64,000 nucleotides of DNA from assembly GCA_003574895.1 (NCBI GenBank), contig PJFB01000003.1, forward strand, positions 62,001 to 126,000, read 5' to 3'. The translations under genes were made by a program, and so were the position numbers. Source of the stretch: Geobacter sp. (GTDB taxonomy: Bacteria > Desulfobacterota > Desulfuromonadia > Geobacterales > Pseudopelobacteraceae). This document shows, piece after piece, positions 54,835 through 63,517 of the stretch. The notes under the pieces are model-generated. The model had not been told where the DNA came from, ran no database searches, and saw only the letters and a list, made by a program, of their open reading frames with translations. Position 1 is the stretch's first letter; every line of letters begins with the position of its first letter.

Positions 54835-57643
54835 GCTTCCCCTCCGGAAGTTCGATGCCGTTTGCGCCGTTGCCGGCCGGGGATGGCTCCCCATCCGCCC
54901 CTTTGACCCGGCAGCCAAGGGCATTTGCGAGAGTTACCGAATATGGGGTGTAAGAATCGAAGACGAGCCTCATCCCGTGGCTGGTACGCTCCAGCGATTC
55001 AAGTCTTGCGTTGGCACGGGACAGGCAGGGTATATTCCCAGGAGCCGCCGTGAGCCGGATCACTGCCTCGCCCCCAGGCACGAGATGGATGTAGCGGCTG
55101 GCGTTATAGTCAAGGTAGCCGGCCACATTACGGCTTGTCTCCAGGTCCGGATAACCGCCGTCAACCGGGATGCGCAACTCCCTCAGCTTGCCGCTGTTGC
55201 GCACCAGCCAGCCGGTGCCGTCACGCGCCACCACGGTCCGGTTGAAATCCAGCACCTTTTCTATGTAGTCGGAGGTAAAGACACTATGGAGCCTGCTGGA
55301 AACCGCCCAATCGTACACCTGGGACAGGGCGCCCATGGAGGCCTCCTTGGTGGCCGAGTAAAAGTGGTAATAGATATCCACCGGCTTCAGCCGGCGCGGG
55401 GCGTCGGTCAGGCTGAACGTCTCCAGCACGCGGCGATAGCCGTAGAAATTATCGCTCCACAGGTCGGTGTAGATGTTCTCGTTCTGGTCAGGTGCAAAGA
55501 CTTGAAACCAGCCGTTGCGGGAGAGCCCCAGGGGTGCCACCCTGGTCAAGGAGCGGTTGGAATTGGTAATGGTCGTGTCCCCGCCGTTGATGTTGAGGCA
55601 ACCATCCTGATAGCTGATACGGATGGCATCTTCCCCTGGCACGCAGTTGCCGGTCCACTGGAATACCCGCGCCTTCTTGCCGGGAGGCATCAGCCGCTCG
55701 TTGATGTAATTGATGGAACCGCCAATCTCCGCATCCAGGTTAAAAACATAGCCCGGGATATTCAGGTTGTGCCAGGTCTGTACCTCGGAACCTGCTTCAC
55801 CCTGGTCCGGCTTCCAGCGGAAGGGATGGGAAAAGGAGTGGCTTGCCGCCTCCACCCAGGGTAGAGCGAAGATGTCACGGGCTGCCTGCTCCAGGCGAGG
55901 CGATTTGTCCGGATAGAGCCCGTTGGGGGCCACTACTCCGGTGATTACCGATACCGTGACCGGCAGCCGGTACTTTTCAAGGATCTTCCGGCGCAGTTCG
56001 TCGGCCGCCAGACCGCCGCCGGGCCACTCGGCCATGCTCGCGAAACCGTCGCCATCCACATGGGACAGGAGCAGCCTGACACCATTCTCCGTGGTCGTAT
56101 CCGGCACCGGCATATCGGGCAAGCGCAAGGCATCCTTGAACAAACGGAAGGGGTCCATTACCCATGCCGTCTGATCATTGAACAAGCGCGTTACGACATG
56201 GGGCGAAAGGATGTAGCCTCCCCATGGCGTAAGAGCGGCCGCATCGCTCACCGTTTTGCCGGCATCCTGCAGGCGCAGCAGCGATGTCCCCTGCTTCAAC
56301 GTCAATGGGATGAAGGTATCGGAATTCGGCAACGGCAGCTGTTCGAAACCGATGCGGCCATCCCTGTGCAAGACCTTTACCGGCGCCACGGCCCTTTTGG
56401 TCTCGTCCAGGTCAAGCCCCAGGATGCGCGACGCGTTGCTGTCCGGCGTGAAACCGAAGCGGTCCAGAAAAAGTATCGGCACACCTTCCTTGACGCGGCG
56501 CATGGTCCATTCCTTGAGGCCGCGCTGTTCACCTGACTGGTCAGAAACCGGCCACACCAGCACCCCGGCATAGCGCCCGGCAAGTATGCCTTCGGGCAAT
56601 GGTTCGCGCAGATCGTGCAACTCCAGCGTATAACCCAGGTAGTTGAGCGGCATGGCGGCAAAGCGCTGCAGATTGCTGAAAAAGGGGTCTCCTCCACCTT
56701 CGGCGCCGTCGTACAGCCCCAGGATTTTGCGCGGCATCACCTCCACCGCGCCGATCCCCAGGCTGGCCAGATCCTTGTCCGTGACCCAGGGGATGATGCC
56801 CAACTCCTTGATCTTTGCCGCAGTACTGCGGGCCAGATCGCGCTGATCCGGGGAAACGTAGTCGATGGCAATGACCGGCACCCCAGCTTCCAGTACTTCC
56901 TGAAAACGGGCCAGAAGCCACTGGCGCTCTTTTTCCGGCACCTGGCGATAATTCCCGCTTTCAGGGTCATGGCCCTGGAACAGGGATTCGGCCGCCACTG
57001 CGAAGATTTCACCCTTGAGGCGCCCGACCAGCTCGAATCCCCGGTTGAGGATCAGCTTGACCCCGGGGAAGCGCTGCCTAAGCTCCAGGAGCGTGGCAAC
57101 CATGCCCGCTTCCATGCGGGGGAAATCGCCTGGCTGCACAGCCAGGCGGTACGAGTCCAGCGTATCGACGAAAAAACCGCGATAACCGGCCCGCCAGAGA
57201 GGCGCCACCACCTTGTCGATGAAATAGGCGCGCCACTCCGGATTTGAGGTATCGACAATATCCGTCTTCCAGGTCTTATTGCTGCCGATGAACCATTTCT
57301 TATCCATCCCCTTCGTGGCAGCACGGCCTGGATCAACCTCTCCCAGGCTGACGTAAGCGAACATCTCGCTATGATTGTTATTGAACGACGACGGCGATGC
57401 CCCGCTGTCCGGGTCTGCCACCACCACGTCAAAGGCCTTCAGTTCATCAACGGGCAGGTGATGGGCGTAATACATGGCGATGCTGAACGGCACAGGGGGC
57501 GAAGCCGCCCAAACAGGGGCACATGACAGCAATACCAGTCCGCAGAGGATGAAATAAAATGGGAAAAGAGGTTTGGGCAAATGAGTTTCCAATTCATTCA
57601 TTAAACAATTCATCATCGACCATTTTTTTAACACAGCCCGCAT
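54809..57643 (-). CDS. pelA: PelA, periplasmic Pel hydrolase and deacetylase
   Basis: 944 residues from the ATG at 57643. A signal peptide (FPFYFILCGLVLLSCAPVWA) precedes a GH114-like hydrolase domain (about 35-290; PFSIAMYYAHHLPVDELKAFDVVVADPDS, YRGFFVDTLDSY, VIAIDYVSP). A central domain and a polysaccharide deacetylase follow, with metal-site motifs LSHVDGDG and EAASHSFSHPF and the rest of the deacetylase fold (NLDAEIGGSINYINERLMPPGK). PelA deacetylates Pel during export, making it cationic, and its hydrolase trims the polymer. It is the first gene of the operon. Confidence 0.95.
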   Translation of the reverse strand: MRAVLKKWSMMNCLMNELETHLPKPLFPFYFILCGLVLLSCAPVWAASPPVPFSIAMYYAHHLPVDELKAFDVVVADPDSGASPSSFNNNHSEMFAYVSLGEVDPGRAATKGMDKKWFIGSNKTWKTDIVDTSNPEWRAYFIDKVVAPLWRAGYRGFFVDTLDSYRLAVQPGDFPRMEAGMVATLLELRQRFPGVKLILNRGFELVGRLKGEIFAVAAESLFQGHDPESGNYRQVPEKERQWLLARFQEVLEAGVPVIAIDYVSPDQRDLARSTAAKIKELGIIPWVTDKDLASLGIGAVEVMPRKILGLYDGAEGGGDPFFSNLQRFAAMPLNYLGYTLELHDLREPLPEGILAGRYAGVLVWPVSDQSGEQRGLKEWTMRRVKEGVPILFLDRFGFTPDSNASRILGLDLDETKRAVAPVKVLHRDGRIGFEQLPLPNSDTFIPLTLKQGTSLLRLQDAGKTVSDAAALTPWGGYILSPHVVTRLFNDQTAWVMDPFRLFKDALRLPDMPVPDTTTENGVRLLLSHVDGDGFASMAEWPGGGLAADELRRKILEKYRLPVTVSVITGVVAPNGLYPDKSPRLEQAARDIFALPWVEAASHSFSHPFRWKPDQGEAGSEVQTWHNLNIPGYVFNLDAEIGGSINYINERLMPPGKKARVFQWTGNCVPGEDAIRISYQDGCLNINGGDTTITNSNRSLTRVAPLGLSRNGWFQVFAPDQNENIYTDLWSDNFYGYRRVLETFSLTDAPRRLKPVDIYYHFYSATKEASMGALSQVYDWAVSSRLHSVFTSDYIEKVLDFNRTVVARDGTGWLVRNSGKLRELRIPVDGGYPDLETSRNVAGYLDYNASRYIHLVPGGEAVIRLTAAPGNIPCLSRANARLESLERTSHGMRLVFDSYTPYSVTLANALGCRVKGADGEPSPAGNGANGIELPEGKHALVVECP

Positions 57644-57839
57644 GTAACTTCCAGATAAAATCAATAATTTCCTAGAAGCAGCCTAACGGAACCAAGCAAG
57701 ATTCCGCACCCTGATCTAGCAGCCTTTGGCAGGGCAGCGCGGCTCTGACACGCAAGACCACAGCAGATGCCCGGCTAAGGAAACAAATTGAAGAGTCACG
57801 CGGCGAGATGGGGGGAAAGAACAGCTGAAAGTCAAGCCT

Positions 57840-57869
57840 GACACCGATGGTGCAGACACCGATGGTACA
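57840..57869. repeat. 15-bp tandem duplication
   Basis: GACACCGATGGTGCA (57840-57854) is followed at once by GACACCGATGGTACA (57855-57869), one mismatch. It lies 10 bp before the first of three phased palindromes upstream of pelA. It may be a recent slip-duplication. Confidence 0.8.
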
Positions 57870-57878
57870 CGAAAACAA

Positions 57879-58029
57879 TGTAACGTTTCTTTACACTGCC
57901 CTAAACCCGCCTGCGGCAAGGGTTTGCTGGCAACATTAAAAAAAGTGTAAAGAAACTTTACGTTTTAATTAACCCTACTATATCAACAGGTTGCGGAACC
58001 TTATCCCGATTGTGTAAAGATCCTTTACA
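57879..58029. promoter_or_regulatory. three phased palindromic operator sites, consensus TGTAAAG-N3-CTTTACA
   Basis: Site 1 TGTAACG TTT CTTTACA (57879-57895), site 2 GTAAAG AAA CTTTAC (57947-57961) and site 3 TGTAAAG ATC CTTTACA (58013-58029) share one palindrome with 6-7 bp arms and a 3-bp centre. Their centres are at 57887, 57954 and 58021, exactly 67 bp apart twice. They lie 230-390 bp upstream of pelA and 100-240 bp upstream of a sigma-54-like promoter facing right. Such phased arrays are usual for enhancer-binding activators of sigma-54 promoters. The cognate protein is unknown. Confidence 0.75.
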
Positions 58030-58126
58030 TTTCCGCCGCCCCCAAAACAACCCAAAATCCGCTCACTCGCCGCCACCCGGTCTGTCATACCCGGCAAACG
58101 TCCATTCCATGGGCTTCTGTTAATTA

Positions 58127-58142
58127 TGGCACGAATGTTGGA
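58127..58142 (+). promoter_or_regulatory. sigma-54-like promoter (-24/-12)
   Basis: TGGCACGAATGTTGGA fits the consensus TGGCACR-N4-TTGCW at every fixed position except the -12 C, which is G. The -24 GG lies 106 bp downstream of the third phased palindrome, a normal enhancer distance. It points right, toward the tiny ORFs and the lipoprotein gene at 58561. Confidence 0.55.
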
Positions 58143-58175
58143 ATAGGGAGGTGTTTGTCGTTTCTTCCCCTCCGC

Positions 58176-58274
58176 ATGACGGAAGTCCGCGAGATAACCA
58201 AATGCGGTGGCAATGCAATGCAGGAGCAGATTCGGCCTGACGAGTATGTCAACGAGCTTTGGATTCGGTCATAG
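58176..58274 (+). CDS. 32-residue ORF downstream of the sigma-54-like promoter
   Basis: Reads MTEVREITKCGGNAM..., ending NELWIRS. Composition is protein-like (charged, balanced), but there is no good ribosome site. It could be a decayed gene fragment. I do not recognise it. Confidence 0.2.
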   Translation: MTEVREITKCGGNAMQEQIRPDEYVNELWIRS

Positions 58275-58347
58275 GACACTTCGCTGTTCTGGATCTGATG
58301 GGGAGGGATGCCAGAGAATTGGCCGGGAGTAATCTGAGGAGGGTAAT

Positions 58348-58416
58348 ATGAAAACGCTTGATTTGGAGTTAAGTATTGTGCCCCCGGAATTCCACCCAGA
58401 TCAAACGATTGTATGA
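58348..58416 (+). CDS. 22-residue ORF with strong ribosome site
   Basis: The ATG at 58348 follows GAGGAGGG at five bases, one of the best sites in this region. The product MKTLDLELSIVPPEFHPDQ plus three residues ends at 58416. It could be a leader peptide or the remnant of a truncated gene. It lies about 200 bp downstream of the sigma-54-like promoter and 144 bp before the lipoprotein gene. Confidence 0.3.
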   Translation: MKTLDLELSIVPPEFHPDQTIV

Positions 58417-58560
58417 CTGTTGCGTATTACTCATCGTAGAATTATCAATTGATATTTGTTAATAAATTAATTAGAAGCACATTAAGGCACACCGGACCAA
58501 ATCACCGCCCGGTGATCCTCCACCCGTTGGAACCATCAATAATCGAAACGAGGGAACGCG

Positions 58561-60372
58561 ATGAAATGCAATGTAATTTATGTGGTTATTGGAATATTCA
58601 TGCTTGTTTTGACGGGCTGTGGCGGGAGTGGCGGGTCAGCGTCAAGCCCAGTCTCAAGTGACACCGTTAATAGCTTGATTACAAACGTTGGATGGCTCTA
58701 CGAGAACTCTGCTCCTGATTACTTTAATAGCGTCGCGACGTGTCATCTGAGTGTCAAACTCTATTACAGCGATTCGATTGCCGCCGCAGACATCGATAGT
58801 TTCGGTGTAACAGCGCCAAATGGTTGGCAGTGGACAATTTCGTCGACTAATAGCCAATTCGGTACCAGCAGTAGCGGAACACCTTACATTGGCGGGAATA
58901 TCTATTATGGGGATAATCCGAAAACAATGCCGTTGGCGGGCACCTGGGTTTTTAAGCTCAAATTGAAGAACGGGCAGTTTTCTTCGGTACAGAGAACCCT
59001 TCACGAGACAGGAAGTTCTGCTGACGCAACGCACCAGTTTCTCTACACAAAGGAGGATTGGACCCCTTCAACGGATGCATCGCAGTACATAGGGGCACTT
59101 GGCCGCTTTCCTGCGCAAGGCTACAAACTCGAATATTCACCAGCCAATGGCGGTTCTATCGTGTCAACAGGACTTCTAGCGACGAGGACCAGCTTTCTTA
59201 CGGCAGAACCACATGCTTATAATATGGCATGCTGGCTCTATGATGCTAATAAGAACTATCTCGGATATACAGTCTCAGAATTCTCGACACTGGACCATTC
59301 AAGATCCACGTTAATAACAATCAATGGAGAACTTTTGATTGTGCCAGCATCAACGACATCAGCGACCGGACAGATCGACCTGTCAGCGGTTAAGTACCTC
59401 AGATTCGTCTACCTAGACGGGGCTCAATACGAGCCAACGTCTTATTCAAATGCAGACTATCGATCAATCTCGTCTCTCGTAGCAGTGGATCTTGCTGACG
59501 ATCCAGCGTTAATGCCGCCGCAGGTTCTGGCTTTTGGCCTTGCCTCTCCAGGCTCTCTGGCCGTGGACTCTACAAATGTCTACTGGTCAGAAACCGGGGC
59601 TATTAAAAAAGCGGGTATAAATGGCAGTGCTGTGACCACACTGGCGTCAGGACTCAATGCTCCTTTCGACATCGCTGTTGACGGCTCCCAAGTCTACTGG
59701 GTCGAGTATTACGGTGGTTCGATTAAGAAGGTGGGACTGAATGGTGGAACTGTCACAACACTTGCTTCAACCTTGACGAATGTTTCTGCGTTGTCGCTAA
59801 CGGACAGTTCCGTTGTCTGGCCAGATGCCGGGATCAGAATGGTTGGCAAGAACGGCGGGTCAACAACAGAAATTGTATCTCCGCTTTTGAGTCAAGGTGA
59901 ATACAAGGTCGCGGTTGACGCAGACAATGTTTACTGGACCGAATATGGCATCGGGGGAAAAGTCAGGAAGTCCGCATTTGGCAGCGGTACAGTGACGACA
60001 TTAGTATCGCAAGAAGATTATGCCGGGCCTATTGCTGTGGATTCCACAGATGTCTACTGGTTGGGAGGGGGCGCACTCAAGAAGATCGGGAAAAACGGCG
60101 GAACGGTAACAATTCTTGCCACGGGCCCTGGCTACAACCTAGCACTCGATGCGACTTATGTCTATTGGGTCGCGTACATAGACGGATTCCCGAGCTCAGC
60201 TGAAGTTAGAAAAGTCGCGAAAAATGGAGGGCCGGCAACAACACTCGCAAAAATTGCCAACATCAGTAATTATTACGGAATTGCTGTTGATGGAACCAAC
60301 GTCTATTGGACGGAATCAACAATGGCAACAAACGGAGGTATGATTAAAACCTTACCCAAAAACTATCGTTAA
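58561..60372 (+). CDS. beta-propeller lipoprotein
   Basis: 603 residues. A signal peptide ends in lipobox MLVLTGC followed by a Gly/Ser spacer. The first 320 residues look beta-rich and I do not recognise them. From about 325 onward, units of about 45 residues repeat: IAVDGSQVYWVEYYGGSIKK, VAVDADNVYWTEYG, IAVDSTDVYWLGGGALKK, LALDATYVYWVAYI, IAVDGTNVYWTES. Each ends in KxGxNGGxVTTLA. This is a six-bladed-type beta-propeller of the NHL/YWTD kind, likely for binding at the cell surface. GAGGG fixes the start. Base and codon use are AT-richer than the genes to the left, suggesting transfer. Confidence 0.82.
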   Translation: MKCNVIYVVIGIFMLVLTGCGGSGGSASSPVSSDTVNSLITNVGWLYENSAPDYFNSVATCHLSVKLYYSDSIAAADIDSFGVTAPNGWQWTISSTNSQFGTSSSGTPYIGGNIYYGDNPKTMPLAGTWVFKLKLKNGQFSSVQRTLHETGSSADATHQFLYTKEDWTPSTDASQYIGALGRFPAQGYKLEYSPANGGSIVSTGLLATRTSFLTAEPHAYNMACWLYDANKNYLGYTVSEFSTLDHSRSTLITINGELLIVPASTTSATGQIDLSAVKYLRFVYLDGAQYEPTSYSNADYRSISSLVAVDLADDPALMPPQVLAFGLASPGSLAVDSTNVYWSETGAIKKAGINGSAVTTLASGLNAPFDIAVDGSQVYWVEYYGGSIKKVGLNGGTVTTLASTLTNVSALSLTDSSVVWPDAGIRMVGKNGGSTTEIVSPLLSQGEYKVAVDADNVYWTEYGIGGKVRKSAFGSGTVTTLVSQEDYAGPIAVDSTDVYWLGGGALKKIGKNGGTVTILATGPGYNLALDATYVYWVAYIDGFPSSAEVRKVAKNGGPATTLAKIANISNYYGIAVDGTNVYWTESTMATNGGMIKTLPKNYR

Positions 60373-60534
60373 GATTACTAATATTGGAAAACATGCTTGC
60401 TGGTCGGTTGGGGTCGGACCAAGCTATCACTTTATATTTATTTGGGTAATTCCCCAAAACCACCTCGTCTACATGCTTAGACATAATGTCTGTCAGTAGA
60501 AAATAAGCGACCTGCCCTTTCAAATGTGGGTTAT

Positions 60535-60904
60535 ACGGGGAAAGAAGCCGGCACGGCAATAGTATTCGGATCAGCCGGTGTTTCCATAGCTGTACGAAGA
60601 GGTGATACGTTGATGAAAAAAGATCCGTCGATTCGGAAAAGGATTATGGACGCGTCGATTATAGCAAGATAGCAAGCAACGTCCCCCTTGTGCATACGTA
60701 ACTGGTAAACTTGTTCTTGGTGACGGTAAGTTTAATTCGCCATGGCATTGGCATATTGCTGATGGCCAATGGAATCTTGTAGAGAAAAGCATTGAACTCT
60801 GTGATGGTACACCCGAAATGGTTGAGAATGATTTGAAAAATTGGGTTGAAAACGTCAGGAGATTTTGTCCATGGAAATCATACATTTTACAAGAAAAGAA
60901 GTAA
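60535..60904 (+). pseudogene. decayed, frameshifted remnant, possibly a polymorphic toxin C-terminus
   Basis: Protein-like sequence runs through three frames. One frame gives KEAGTAIVFGSAGVSIAVRRG, another YGRVDYSKIASNVPLVHT to a stop, and a third (60665-60904, no start codon) continues with TGKLVLGDGKFNSPWHWHI and ends VRRFCPWKSYILQEKK. Two frameshifts would join them. The Gly/Ala hydrophobic segment and the short basic tail are reminiscent of the ends of Rhs-type toxins, but I cannot name a toxin family. A tiny ORF overlaps the end, as immunity genes often do. Confidence 0.4.
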
Positions 60905-60999
60905 CAGAGAATTCCGATGACACCATAACCTATCTATTACAGACAGTTAACTATAGCTGCACTGATATGGACGATAATTACATACTATACGCAAGGTAA
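60871..60999 (+). CDS. 42-residue ORF overlapping the remnant, possible truncated immunity gene
   Basis: ATG at 60871 with AGGAG about ten bases upstream; stop at 60999. It reads MEIIHFTRKEVTENSDDTI and ends NYILYARstop. The acidic composition and its place directly after the toxin-like remnant fit an immunity gene, but it is short and may be truncated. Not recognised. Confidence 0.35.
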   Translation: MEIIHFTRKEVTENSDDTITYLLQTVNYSCTDMDDNYILYAR

Positions 61000-61085
61000 C
61001 AGGTACCGAGCTGGATAAGCATATAATGTTAGATATGCACTAACAGGTAACTAACGAGTTGGAAAGGAAGCAAAAGAGACAGAGC

Positions 61086-62162
61086 ATGAAAATTCTAGAT
61101 ATAGTGCACAGCTTTCACAACAACCTGTCCCGAGTAAGTCGCGGCCTTTGCAGAGTTCGTTCGTTCATTGGACCAGAAGGCCAAATGGTATTACTAACTG
61201 ATCTGGGTGAAAAGAATGATGGGCAATCGGTGACAATTGCGGTCGAAATGATTACCAGGTCTCTAATTGAACAGGGCATCATAATTGAGCCCGTAACGTT
61301 CATTGAACACTATGAACGAGGTGAGAGTAAGGACGATACCTTCGACGTTGTTACGTTTTCCCCCACAACACAGTGGCAAAAGACAACTAGAGCAAGTGTG
61401 TTGAATCTCATCGGTGGTCATGAGGAAGAGATAGCTGACAGGAGCCAGAAAAACCCAAGAATATCTTACCAAGCAGACCAGATACGCTATCGCAAAAATC
61501 CATTTGCTGATTCAAGATACCAAGACAGCAATTCAGTGATTACTCGCAGACTTGAAATTGCTGAGGGCATGATCTCGAAAGTTGACATAGAAGCCCTTGT
61601 TAATAATGGAAGCATTGAACAGAATATTCAGAGAGTACTTAAGCAAGATCTATCTGTGTTTGGAGAAGCGTATGCAAAGCCTGACGATGAATATATATGC
61701 TTCTCTGAATTCCCGCTAGCCGATGGTGCGGTTGATTTTGCAGTTTTTACTGGCAGATCAAGAATGGATATTATTCTGATAGAGGTCAAAGGAGCAGAAT
61801 TTAACCTAGTGAACGCCGATCACTATCGCGAATTCAATCATAAGATTAGCCAAGCAGCAGGTCAAATCCGTGGTCGCCTCGGAATTATATTTCGTGACTT
61901 AAACACTTTCAGGAAATCAGCTCACCAAATCCGAGCCAGAGCCGAAAAAGGCGAGAAAATTCATAATGCATTCGTTGGGCCATATGGAGAACTTCAGGTT
62001 GATCCTGACAAAGACATCAACATACGTACCGTTGTAGTCGGGGGGCGAACGAAAGACGATCATGAGGAAAGTATCAAACGCCAAGACTACGAATCCCGTT
62101 TTACGCCACCTATAAGAATTGAGTCTTGGGACACTTGGCTACGACGACTTCAAAGGAGCTGA
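61086..62162 (+). CDS. Shedu-type (DUF4263) PD-(D/E)XK nuclease
   Basis: 358 residues from the ATG at 61086 (a TTG at 61059 would add nine). The C-terminal half carries a PD-(D/E)XK nuclease core: FPLADGAVDFAVF (Asp), DIILIEVKGAEFNL (Glu-x-Lys) and then HKISQAAGQIRGRLG with the Gln of the family. This layout matches DUF4263, the SduA protein of the Shedu single-gene anti-phage system. The N-terminal 180 residues are a variable domain, as usual in Shedu, and I do not recognise it. It stands alone between a decayed toxin locus and an MBL gene. Defence function is by homology; the target is unknown. Confidence 0.75.
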   Translation: MKILDIVHSFHNNLSRVSRGLCRVRSFIGPEGQMVLLTDLGEKNDGQSVTIAVEMITRSLIEQGIIIEPVTFIEHYERGESKDDTFDVVTFSPTTQWQKTTRASVLNLIGGHEEEIADRSQKNPRISYQADQIRYRKNPFADSRYQDSNSVITRRLEIAEGMISKVDIEALVNNGSIEQNIQRVLKQDLSVFGEAYAKPDDEYICFSEFPLADGAVDFAVFTGRSRMDIILIEVKGAEFNLVNADHYREFNHKISQAAGQIRGRLGIIFRDLNTFRKSAHQIRARAEKGEKIHNAFVGPYGELQVDPDKDINIRTVVVGGRTKDDHEESIKRQDYESRFTPPIRIESWDTWLRRLQRS

Positions 62163-62235
62163 CAATAAGTCGGTTTTGAGCCCCCGAAGGGGCAGCACTT
62201 GAAAGTGGAAAGCGAAGAAATGAATGTCCCTACGA

Positions 62236-62279
62236 GACCAGAGACCCGTCCGCGACAAATCCGCGCCGGGTCTCTGGTC
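62236..62279 (+). terminator. hairpin after the Shedu-type gene
   Basis: GACCAGAGACCCG (62236-62248) and its exact reverse complement (62267-62279) form a 13-bp stem. It lies between the nuclease gene and the MBL gene, so these are probably separate transcripts. No T-run follows. Confidence 0.6.
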
Positions 62280-62332
62280 GAGTCGTTGGCAATAAATCAC
62301 TGACATATTTCATAGGTACATCGGGGGTGTTT

Positions 62333-63400
62333 ATGGCACATGAAGTTGACTTTCTTCCTGTTGGCGACGGTTATGGCGACGCGATCGTCATCCGATATGG
62401 TGAGGACAAAGACGGTTATTACCTCCATGTCGTTGACGGTGGTTGTACCGACACTGCCGACACGATTATCAAACACATCAACAAGTATTATCCCGGCTAC
62501 CACATTAACCATATGGTTGTCACCCATGCAGACAATGACCATGTATGTGGTCTGATAGGTGTGCTCAAACAATTTGATGTTAAACATCTTTGGATGAATC
62601 GGCCTTGGCTTTATGCCAAAGAAATACTACAGCACTTTCATGGGAACTTCACGTTGCAAGGACTGATAGATGACATGAAAGACAGGCACCCCTACTTGGT
62701 CGAATTGGAGGCATTAGCCACAGCGAAAGGTACACAAATTCATGAAGTATTCCAAGGCATAACAATCGGTAGTTTCACCGTTTTAGCGCCATCGCGCCAA
62801 AGGTACATTGACTTGATTCCAGACTTTGACAAGACGCCGACTTCGTACAAAGTAGAAGACGAAACACAAAAGTCGGGGCTATTTAAATCCTTGGTTGAGG
62901 CTGCAAAGAAATGGCTAGAGGAAGAGTGGGATGTGGAAACCCTCTCAGATAATCCCCAACCACCGACGTCAGCGTCAAACGAAAGTTGTGTCGTTCAATA
63001 CGCCACTCTAAAGGAAGGAAGGCCCCTATTACTAACAGCCGATGTAGGCCCTATCGGCCTAAACGAAGCAGCGGACTACGCTGCTACGTTAGGATTGGCC
63101 AGACCTTCTTTCGTGCAAATACCACATCATGGTAGCAGACATAACGTTACCCCATATGTGTTAGACCGCTGGCTTGGACCAAGAAAAGCAAAGGGAACAG
63201 AAGTAGGCACCGCCTATTGCTCCATTGGAGCAAATAAGACCGAATATCCACGTGGGCAAGTAAAAAACGCATTCATCCGACGTGGCTACAAAGTTTATGT
63301 AAACAGGAACAAAATGATCTCACACTCCTCTGGCGGGGGGCATCCTGGGTTAGTGGCGCTGACGCCTGAACCATTTGATAACTCGGTAGAGGCACCTTGA
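62333..63400 (+). CDS. ComEC/Rec2-like metallo-beta-lactamase-fold hydrolase
   Basis: 355 residues, no TM segment. VDFLPVGDGYGDAIVIRYG opens the fold, VVTHADNDHVCGL is the HxDxDH metal site, LLLTADVG gives the bridging Asp and VQIPHHGSRHNVTP the last His block, the pattern seen in the soluble MBL domain of ComEC. An insertion of about 60 helical residues lies between (SGLFKSLVEAAKKWLEEEW). GGGGG seven bases upstream supports ATG at 62333. Nuclease or phosphodiesterase activity is likely. It precedes a two-TM protein gene by 117 bp, and stand-alone MBL plus membrane protein pairs are known near defence genes. Confidence 0.82.
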   Translation: MAHEVDFLPVGDGYGDAIVIRYGEDKDGYYLHVVDGGCTDTADTIIKHINKYYPGYHINHMVVTHADNDHVCGLIGVLKQFDVKHLWMNRPWLYAKEILQHFHGNFTLQGLIDDMKDRHPYLVELEALATAKGTQIHEVFQGITIGSFTVLAPSRQRYIDLIPDFDKTPTSYKVEDETQKSGLFKSLVEAAKKWLEEEWDVETLSDNPQPPTSASNESCVVQYATLKEGRPLLLTADVGPIGLNEAADYAATLGLARPSFVQIPHHGSRHNVTPYVLDRWLGPRKAKGTEVGTAYCSIGANKTEYPRGQVKNAFIRRGYKVYVNRNKMISHSSGGGHPGLVALTPEPFDNSVEAP

Positions 63401-63517
63401 TGCCCTAAAATATTCGAGTCATAGTTTGGGCTCTCCTGTTTCCGGCCACCATTGCCACGCTGCTATTTACGGTCGTGGCGCTCTTCGATATGATGCTATA
63501 AATTAAGGTTATATTAC

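Noticed and set aside
57670-57740. Sigma-54 promoter for pelA on the minus strand
   Set aside because: The best candidates have a GG-GC spacing of nine instead of ten bases, so I do not call one.
63401-63517. Hydrophobic frame ending in LFTVVALFDMML
   Set aside because: It looks like one TM helix but has no ATG, GTG or TTG start; probably a fragment or chance.
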